DNA of 5,879 nucleotides, from positions 1 through 5,879 of the forward strand of contig DNCF01000410.1 in NCBI GenBank assembly GCA_003484545.1. Reading direction: 5' to 3'. Position numbers and translations under genes: made by a program. Shown here one piece after another: positions 1 through 3,390 of this stretch. Numbering within the stretch: position 1 is the first letter of the stretch; each line of letters starts with the position of its first letter. The stretch is from Massilia sp. Its GTDB lineage: Bacteria; Pseudomonadota; Gammaproteobacteria; Burkholderiales; Burkholderiaceae_D. The notes beneath the pieces are model-generated. The model had not been told where the DNA came from. It searched no databases and was given only the letters and a program-made list of their open reading frames with translations.

Positions 1-1
1 T

Positions 2-673
2 CATCTCGACGTTCGGCCGCCGGCGCCCGGCACGGCGCCGCCGGCGAATGGCCCGGCCGGCCTGCACAAGCTCGACGTCGGCGGCCGGCGCGACAGTTAC
101 ATTTACGTGCCCGAGCACTATCGGCCGGAGCGGCCGATGCCGCTGGTCCTGCTGCTGCACGGCGCGGGCGGCCATGCCCACGACGGTTTGCGCATCCTGC
201 TGCACCTGGCCGATCGCGCCGGCTTGATCCTGGTGGCGCCGGCCTCACACGCGTCGACCTGGGACATCATCGCCCGCAGGGGATACGGCAAGGATCTGGC
301 CCTGGTCGACCGCGCACTCGCTCACGCGTTCGCGCACTATGCGCTCGACACCGCGTATCTCGGCATCGGCGGCTTCTCGGACGGCGCCTCGTATGCGCTC
401 ACGCTCGGCCTGGCCAATGGGGCGCTGTTCACCCACGTGCTGGCGTTCTCGCCCGGATTCATCGGTTCGATCGAACGGCGCGGCATACCGAAGGTCTTTA
501 TTTCCCACGGCGACGAGGATCGCGTGCTGCCGGTGGAACCGTGCAGCCGCACTATCGTGCATCGGCTGCGTGCCGCCGGCTATCCGCTCACCTACAAGGA
601 ATTTCATGGCGAACATGTGATTCCGGCGGATATCGCCGAGGAGGCGGTCGGCTGGTTCGCCGATGAGAAATAG
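2..673 (+). CDS. Alpha/beta-hydrolase esterase (PHB-depolymerase/phospholipase-carboxylesterase type), 5' partial
   Basis: This is the C-terminal part of a serine hydrolase. The frame is open to the left edge of the window, so the true start lies upstream. A GTG at 107 is in frame, but the residues before it (GRRDSYIYVPEHY) already match the usual first strand of the family, which makes 107 an unlikely start. Numbering from that GTG codon, PLVLLLHGAGG (12-22) is the oxyanion-hole region. GFSDG (89-93) is the nucleophile elbow with Ser91. HGDEDRVLP (134-142) supplies the probable catalytic Asp138, and FHGEHVIP (166-173) supplies His170. The triad is therefore intact and in canonical order, and the frame ends in TAG. 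The substrate cannot be told from the sequence; relatives cleave short-chain esters, feruloyl/acetyl groups or polyhydroxyalkanoate. I see no terminator after it. Any signal peptide would be outside the window. Confidence 0.85.
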   Translation, partial: HLDVRPPAPGTAPPANGPAGLHKLDVGGRRDSYIYVPEHYRPERPMPLVLLLHGAGGHAHDGLRILLHLADRAGLILVAPASHASTWDIIARRGYGKDLALVDRALAHAFAHYALDTAYLGIGGFSDGASYALTLGLANGALFTHVLAFSPGFIGSIERRGIPKVFISHGDEDRVLPVEPCSRTIVHRLRAAGYPLTYKEFHGEHVIPADIAEEAVGWFADEK

Positions 674-693
674 GGATCTTTCGAATGTATTGC

Positions 694-718
694 TGTCGAA
701 AAACTTTACACATCGACA
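694..718 (+). promoter_or_regulatory. Inverted repeat TGTCGA-N13-TCGACA, candidate activator site for the sigma-54 promoter
   Basis: Two perfect 6-bp arms, TGTCGA (694-699) and TCGACA (713-718), are separated by 13 bp in AT-rich DNA. The centre is about 94 bp upstream of the transcription start predicted from the -24/-12 element at 774-789, a usual distance for an enhancer-binding protein site. A further TCGA at 681-684 forms a second nested repeat, TTTCGA-N11-TCGAAA (679-701). The arrangement is seen directly; the activator role is inference, with a PrsR-type regulator as the natural candidate. Confidence 0.4.
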
Positions 719-773
719 TATGCAATTTGGATTGCTCTGCGTAACTTATTGACCTACATAGTTATTTGCTCCT

Positions 774-789
774 CGGCACAACTATTGCT
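774..789 (+). promoter_or_regulatory. Sigma-54 (RpoN) promoter of the PEP-CTERM gene
   Basis: The sequence CGGCAC-AACTA-TTGCT matches the sigma-54 consensus TGGCAC-N5-TTGCW at all positions but the first. It has the required 10 bp between the -24 GG (775-776) and the -12 GC (787-788). Transcription should start near 800, giving a leader of about 31 nt that contains the AGGTGG ribosome binding site. I found no convincing sigma-70 pair in the gap 674-830. PEP-CTERM/exosortase systems are commonly associated with the PrsK/PrsR pair and sigma-54, so the promoter type fits the gene. Confidence 0.7.
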
Positions 790-830
790 TTCTGGATCGT
801 ATCCAATCCAAACTAGGTGGTAATAATAAA

Positions 831-1415
831 ATGAAGACCAAACTCATCGCAGCAGCCGCTTTCGCACTCCTCGCCAACACCGCCTCGGCCGGCGTCATCG
901 TCAACGGCGACTTCGGCACCGGCGATTTCACCGGCTGGAAAACCGAAGGCGACGTCATGATCACCGGCACGGTCGAGGCCACGGTGGCGGCCCTGTACGC
1001 CGGCCGCGGAGCTGGCATGTACACGACGATTTCGCAGGCGATCAAGCTCGACGCCGGCGACGTGCTGACCGGTTACGCCGAGTTTTATTCCCTCGACTAT
1101 CTGCCTTATAACGATGCCAGCTTCGTGTCGATTGGCGGCATGACGCTGTTCGCACGCGACGTGGAGAATACTCCCCAGGCGACCAGCTCCGGCCCGGTGA
1201 AATTCAGCTATACCGCCGCCACCGCGGGCGTGTACGAGCTGGTCGCTGGCGTCGCCAACATGCGCGACAACCTGAACAGCAGCTACTTGCACGTATGGAA
1301 TTTCGCGATTGCGAATGACAACCAGGTGCCGGAACCAGGCAATCTCGCCCTGTTCGGCTTGGGCCTGTTCGGCGCCGCCGCCGTGCGCCGCAAATTCGCA
1401 GCCAAGCGCGGCTGA
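831..1415 (+). CDS. PEP-CTERM sorting-domain protein, exported
   Basis: This 194-residue protein is an exosortase substrate. The Sec signal peptide covers 1-20 (MKTK basic start, hydrophobic core, TASA cleavage site). The mature start GVIVNGDFGTGDFTGW carries the N-G-D-F...G-W pattern seen at the beginning of galactose-binding-like beta-sandwich domains in many PEP-CTERM proteins. The body (about 21-160) is rich in Gly, Thr and aromatic residues and has no cysteine. The C-terminal sorting signal is classic: VPEP (166-169), a short hydrophobic segment (171-184), then a basic tail RRKFAAKRG. In this family an exosortase (EpsH/XrtA type) processes the tail and the protein reaches the surface or exopolysaccharide matrix, with roles in biofilm or floc formation; the exact role here is unknown. 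The ATG is preceded by AGGTGG (815-820). The gene is monocistronic by its own sigma-54-type promoter and downstream terminator. No exosortase gene is in the window. Confidence 0.9.
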   Translation: MKTKLIAAAAFALLANTASAGVIVNGDFGTGDFTGWKTEGDVMITGTVEATVAALYAGRGAGMYTTISQAIKLDAGDVLTGYAEFYSLDYLPYNDASFVSIGGMTLFARDVENTPQATSSGPVKFSYTAATAGVYELVAGVANMRDNLNSSYLHVWNFAIANDNQVPEPGNLALFGLGLFGAAAVRRKFAAKRG

Positions 1416-1427
1416 GTTGCCCCTGGC

Positions 1428-1457
1428 GGGACGCCATCGGCGCGTCCCTTTCCTTTC
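1428..1457 (+). terminator. Intrinsic terminator of the PEP-CTERM gene
   Basis: GGGACGC (1428-1434) pairs with GCGTCCC (1442-1448) around a 7-nt loop, followed by TTTCCTTTC. It starts 13 nt after the stop codon. The T-run is interrupted, so efficiency may be moderate. Confidence 0.65.
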
Positions 1458-1691
1458 TCCCGCCCGCCAGCGCAGCGCGGCCGGGAACATAGCGTGTTCG
1501 TTCGCGGCGGGACCAGGCTGCAGGGCCACACCGGTCGCCATTCCTTCCTTCTCAGGCGAAGCCAGACTATTCCGTTGTCGCAATCGGCCCGCACAAGCGG
1601 ATGGTGCAGGTAGAACCCCTCGTATAAGTTATCGGTTATTTAATTGATCATGCATCGCGGGCGAAAATTATTTATCCGGCATATTCCAGTC
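1458..1691. other. Intergenic stretch with no recognisable gene
   Basis: The whole gene-free gap between the PEP-CTERM gene and the first small peptide gene is 412 bp (1416-1827). It holds the terminator at 1428-1457 and, from 1692, the promoter and leader of the peptide gene. In the middle part I see no gene, tRNA or repeat array. The first half is GC-rich and resembles decayed coding or spacer DNA; from about 1620 it becomes AT-rich. A partial inverse copy of the peptide promoter's A/T element lies at 1664-1679. The GC-rich string at about 1465-1485 resembles the one at 2117-2137 upstream of the second peptide unit, suggesting the duplication once extended further left. Confidence 0.5.
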
Positions 1692-1712
1692 AATACACAA
1701 TGCCATCCGGGT

Positions 1713-1752
1713 AAAAATAGTTTTTGCTGCCATAAAAATGCGATGCTAAGAT
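1713..1752 (+). promoter_or_regulatory. Extended -10 sigma-70 promoter with UP-like element, peptide gene 1
   Basis: The -35 TTGCTG (1724-1729) and -10 TAAGAT (1747-1752) are separated by exactly 17 bp, and TG (1744-1745) sits one base before the -10, giving an extended -10. AAAAATAGTTTTT (1713-1725) lies directly upstream of and over the -35. It resembles an RNA polymerase alpha-subunit UP element and is also an inverted repeat with 5-bp arms that could be an operator. The same layout recurs before the second copy, which strengthens the call. The start should fall near 1758-1760. Confidence 0.7.
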
Positions 1753-1758
1753 TGCTTG

Positions 1759-1776
1759 CCGCTATTTTTAACGCGG
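1759..1776 (+). promoter_or_regulatory. Hairpin at the predicted 5' end of the peptide 1 mRNA
   Basis: CCGC (1759-1762) pairs with GCGG (1773-1776) around a U-rich loop. The hairpin begins within a base or two of the predicted transcript start. The second copy has a hairpin at the same place with changed bases but pairing retained (2217-2233). Such 5'-terminal hairpins are known to protect mRNA from 5'-dependent decay; that role here is inference. Confidence 0.45.
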
Positions 1777-1827
1777 AAAGAGCAGGATTTCAATCGCATA
1801 ATTAATCCAATAAATGGAGAGTGCACG

Positions 1828-2013
1828 ATGAATATCTTTAAAAAAACCGTGTTTGCCGTTGCCGTGGCGTCGGGCGTGATGGCGTCCTCGATGGGGCCGG
1901 CTTGGGCACGACCGTCGTACGAGACCTGCCTCAGCATGCAAGAGGAGTGCTACGCCGGTACTTTCGACTGCACCAGGTTCCGCTCCCTGTGCTCCATTTA
2001 CGGCTTGGACTGA
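1828..2013 (+). CDS. Small secreted four-cysteine peptide, copy 1 (unknown function)
   Basis: I do not recognise this 61-residue peptide. Residues 1-27 form a textbook Sec signal peptide: MNIFKK basic start, hydrophobic core VFAVAVASGVM, and a GPAWA cleavage site after Ala27. The predicted mature peptide has 34 residues (Arg28-Asp61) with Cys34, Cys41, Cys48 and Cys55, an exact CX6CX6CX6C pattern, and a YGLD C-terminus. This suggests two short helices joined by AGTFD and held by two disulfides formed after export. The ATG start is fixed by GGAGAG (1816-1821) six bases upstream and by the paralogue starting at the same place. It has its own promoter and terminator. The paralogue at 2285-2467 shares 46 of 60 aligned residues. 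Secreted toxin or bacteriocin, signalling peptide, protease inhibitor and metal binder are all possible; nothing in the sequence decides. No obvious immunity, modification or transporter gene is adjacent. Confidence 0.8.
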   Translation: MNIFKKTVFAVAVASGVMASSMGPAWARPSYETCLSMQEECYAGTFDCTRFRSLCSIYGLD

Positions 2014-2068
2014 ACACCTGCAGCGCAGCAACCTATCAAGCACACTGCATGCGCAATCGAACTGAATC

Positions 2069-2096
2069 GGACCGGCCCAGGCTGGTCCTTTTTTTT
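2069..2096 (+). terminator. Intrinsic terminator of peptide gene 1
   Basis: GGACCGGC (2069-2076) pairs with GCTGGTCC (2081-2088) around the loop CCAG, with one G.U pair, followed by eight T. The second copy has the same stem with A-U in place of the G.U. Confidence 0.9.
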
Positions 2097-2170
2097 GGTG
2101 CGGATTGACTCCCCGCGCGCTAGCGCAGTGCGGCCGGCAGTAATCGATAAATACAAAATGCCAAACGGGT

Positions 2171-2210
2171 AAAAATAGTTTTTGCCATCATAAAAATGCG
2201 GTGCTAGTAT
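2171..2210 (+). promoter_or_regulatory. Extended -10 sigma-70 promoter with UP-like element, peptide gene 2
   Basis: The -35 TTGCCA (2182-2187, five of six consensus bases) and -10 TAGTAT (2205-2210) have a 17-bp spacer, and TG lies at 2202-2203. AAAAATAGTTTTT (2171-2183) is identical to that of copy 1. The better -35 suggests that this copy may be the more strongly expressed one. The start should fall near 2216-2218. Confidence 0.75.
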
Positions 2211-2216
2211 TTATTA

Positions 2217-2233
2217 CCGTCTTTTTATGGCGG
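2217..2233 (+). promoter_or_regulatory. Hairpin at the predicted 5' end of the peptide 2 mRNA
   Basis: CCGTC (2217-2221) pairs with GGCGG (2229-2233), including one U.G pair, around a U-rich loop. It is the positional equivalent of the hairpin at 1759-1776 and begins at the predicted transcript start. Confidence 0.45.
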
Positions 2234-2284
2234 AAACAGCAGGATTTCAGTCGCATAAATATTCCAATAAATGGAGAGTGCACG

Positions 2285-2467
2285 ATGAATATCGTTAAAA
2301 AAGCAGTGTTTGCCGTCGCCGTGGCGTCGGGCGTGATGGTGTCCGCGATGGCGCCGGCCTGGGCGCTGCCGTCGTACGAAACCTGTCTCGAGATGCAGGA
2401 AATCTGCCATGCCGGTGGCGACTGCACCACCTTCCGCCGCCTGTGCCACGTCTACGGCCTGGACTGA
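2285..2467 (+). CDS. Small secreted four-cysteine peptide, copy 2 (unknown function)
   Basis: This 60-residue paralogue of the peptide at 1828-2013 has the same plan. The signal peptide is 1-27 (MNIVKK, hydrophobic core, APAWA cleavage site) and the mature part is about 33 residues (Leu28-Asp60). The cysteines are at 34, 41, 47 and 54, giving CX6CX5CX6C: both CX6C pairs are kept and one residue is lost only in the linker. Conserved mature positions are PSYETCL, MQE, AG, DCT, FR, LC and the YGLD end. Differences include Ser36/Glu, Glu40/Ile, Tyr42/His and Ser56/His55, so charge changes while the cysteines and most aromatics are kept. Two His residues (42, 55), each directly after a Cys, occur only in this copy. 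GGAGAG (2273-2278) stands six bases before the ATG. Function is unknown. Confidence 0.8.
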   Translation: MNIVKKAVFAVAVASGVMVSAMAPAWALPSYETCLEMQEICHAGGDCTTFRRLCHVYGLD

Positions 2468-2522
2468 AATACCGCAAGGCGCAGCAATTCATCAGCGCAC
2501 TGCGCGCGCATCGAACGGAATT

Positions 2523-2550
2523 GGACCAGCCCAGGCTGGTCCATTTTTTT
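2523..2550 (+). terminator. Intrinsic terminator of peptide gene 2
   Basis: A perfect 8-bp stem, GGACCAGC (2523-2530) with GCTGGTCC (2535-2542), encloses the loop CCAG and is followed by A and seven T. It should isolate the peptide gene from sodC. Confidence 0.9.
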
Positions 2551-2651
2551 CTGCCGGCTTGACCGGGCGAGCCGTACGGCCCGGTTCGGGCGGATGTTCT
2601 ACACTGATGCGCGTTGTCTCGTTCAATAACTTTCCAAGAAAGGGATATGCG

Positions 2652-3179
2652 ATGAAAGCTCAATGGATCTGCGCGGCACTACTGTGCTCCACCTATCTGG
2701 GAGTGGCCGTGCACGCCGCCGAGATGCGCGCGACGATGAACGCGGTGTCCGATGCCGGCGTCGGCAAATCGACCGGCACGGTCACCATCAGCGAAACGAA
2801 ATACGGGCTGGTGTTTACGCCGTCCCTGACCGGCCTGCCGCCGGGCGTGCATGGCTTCCACGTCCACGAGAACAACAGCTGTGCGACCAACCAGAAGGAT
2901 GGCAAGCCGGTGCCGGCGGGCGCCGCGGGCGGGCACCTCGATACCACCGGCAGCAAGAAGCATGGCCTGCCGTGGGGCGATGGCCATATCGGCGATTTGC
3001 CGGCGCTGTACGTCGAGAGCTCGGGGGCGGCGAACAACCCGGTGCTGGCGCCGCGCCTGAAGCTGTCCGACATCAAGGGCAAGGCCTTGATGGTGCATGC
3101 GGGCGGAGACAATCACTCGGATCATCCGGCGCCGCTGGGTGGGGGAGGGGCGAGGATTGTGTGCGGGATTATCGAGTGA
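2652..3179 (+). CDS. sodC: Periplasmic Cu/Zn superoxide dismutase
   Basis: This 175-residue enzyme converts superoxide to oxygen and hydrogen peroxide in the periplasm. A Sec signal peptide covers about 1-23, ending VHAA before EMRA. Copper ligands are His70 and His72 (GFHVHENNSC), the bridging His95 (GGHLD) and His149 (MVHAGGDN). Zinc ligands are His95, His104 (KKHG), His112 and Asp115 (GHIGDLP). Cys77 and Cys171 form the conserved disulfide, and Arg168 in GGARIVCG is the active-site arginine. All key residues are present and the length is normal for bacterial SodC. The ATG at 2652 is preceded by AGGGA (2641-2645); the frame is open further upstream but runs through the terminator and peptide 2 gene, so earlier starts are implausible. 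The gene follows the peptide 2 terminator and should have its own promoter in 2551-2640, where I see only a weak -10-like TACACT (2600-2605) without a matching -35. Confidence 0.95.
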   Translation: MKAQWICAALLCSTYLGVAVHAAEMRATMNAVSDAGVGKSTGTVTISETKYGLVFTPSLTGLPPGVHGFHVHENNSCATNQKDGKPVPAGAAGGHLDTTGSKKHGLPWGDGHIGDLPALYVESSGAANNPVLAPRLKLSDIKGKALMVHAGGDNHSDHPAPLGGGGARIVCGIIE

Positions 3180-3220
3180 AATAAAATTTCGCTTGTTAGC
3201 GATTGGTGAAATAATATTTC
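3178..3220 (+). promoter_or_regulatory. Pair of GAAATnnnATTTC palindromes, 30 bp apart
   Basis: GAAAT-AAA-ATTTC (3178-3190, overlapping the sodC stop codon) and GAAAT-AAT-ATTTC (3208-3220) are two near-identical palindromes whose centres are 30 bp apart, about three helical turns. Between them TCGCT-TGTT-AGCGA (3189-3202) forms a small hairpin. The spacing would suit a DNA-binding protein occupying one face of the helix, but no promoter is evident nearby. It may instead be a local duplication in AT-rich DNA. Confidence 0.4.
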
Positions 3221-3262
3221 AATGTACGTGCGCGACGGTAGTGCATGCCATTTGCAGAAGCC

Positions 3263-3294
3263 GTACCGCGTGGGCTCGAGAGCCCACCCTACGC
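3263..3294 (-). repeat. REP-like intergenic inverted repeat
   Basis: The core arms GTGGGCTC (3270-3277) and GAGCCCAC (3280-3287) are perfectly complementary. Read on the minus strand, the element runs from CGTAGGGTGGGCTC to GAGCCCACGCGGTA. This GTAGGGTGGGC / GCCCACGCGG layout resembles dispersed REP-type elements that I recall from intergenic regions of betaproteobacteria and other bacteria. Only one copy is in the window, so its repeated nature cannot be confirmed here. Confidence 0.45.
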
Positions 3295-3342
3295 CAATGC
3301 ATAGGCCGCCGATCGGAATGTAGTCGATGATATGCACGAACA

Positions 3343-3371
3343 AAAACGCCCGGTCATCGACCGGGCGTTTT
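3343..3371 (-). terminator. Bidirectional intrinsic terminator between sodC and the M28 peptidase gene
   Basis: AAAACGCCCGGTC (3343-3355) pairs with GACCGGGCGTTTT (3359-3371), a 13-bp stem with a 3-nt loop flanked by A and T runs on either side. It lies 19 bp beyond the stop codon of the minus-strand peptidase and would also end read-through from sodC. Confidence 0.9.
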
Positions 3372-3390
3372 GCGTTTACCGCTTAACGAA

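Larger units (their letters stand above)
1692..2096 (+). repeat. Tandem duplicated transcription unit, copy 1
   Basis: This 405-bp unit (AATACA start, A/T element, promoter, leader, peptide gene, 3' tail, terminator) is repeated at 2150-2550 with an offset of 454-458 bp throughout. The leader is the most conserved part, the coding sequence is clearly paralogous, and the 3' tails align with small indels. The constant offset over the whole unit indicates one head-to-tail duplication of a complete gene, followed by divergence. Confidence 0.85.
2150..2550 (+). repeat. Tandem duplicated transcription unit, copy 2
   Basis: This 401-bp unit is the second copy of the unit at 1692-2096, in the same orientation. 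A 53-bp spacer (2097-2149) separates them. The copies differ by scattered substitutions and small indels, including the loss of one codon between the second and third cysteine, so the duplication is not recent but both copies remain intact. Confidence 0.85.

Noticed and set aside
107..109. GTG as the start of the esterase gene
   Set aside because: The frame is open to base 2, and the upstream residues (GLHKLDVGGRRDSYIYV) match the usual beginning of the hydrolase domain. The gene is therefore treated as 5' partial.
813..1583. 256-codon open frame on the minus strand
   Set aside because: It lies opposite the PEP-CTERM gene, crosses that gene's terminator, has low-complexity Arg/Ala/Gly-rich content and shows no recognisable domain. 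It is a shadow of the GC-rich coding strand.
1756..1827. N-terminal extension of peptide 1 upstream of the ATG at 1828 (and of peptide 2 upstream of 2285)
   Set aside because: The extension would begin at or inside the predicted promoter and 5' hairpin. The ATG has a well-placed GGAGAG and begins a proper signal peptide in both copies.
2559..2605. TTGACC and TACACT as a sodC promoter
   Set aside because: The two boxes are 35 bp apart, which is not compatible with a sigma-70 spacer, and no better -35 exists for TACACT.
2409..2651. Longer start for sodC
   Set aside because: It would overlap the peptide 2 gene and run through its terminator; the signal peptide and RBS point to the ATG at 2652.
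2652..2720. Lipoprotein signal (Cys7 or Cys12) in SodC
   Set aside because: The residues before each Cys (QWI, ALL) do not fit a lipobox, while an ordinary signal peptidase I site ending VHAA is present.
3178..3220. Short CRISPR-like array
   Set aside because: There are only two 13-15 bp repeats with a 15-17 bp interval; the repeats are too short and too few, and no cas gene is present.
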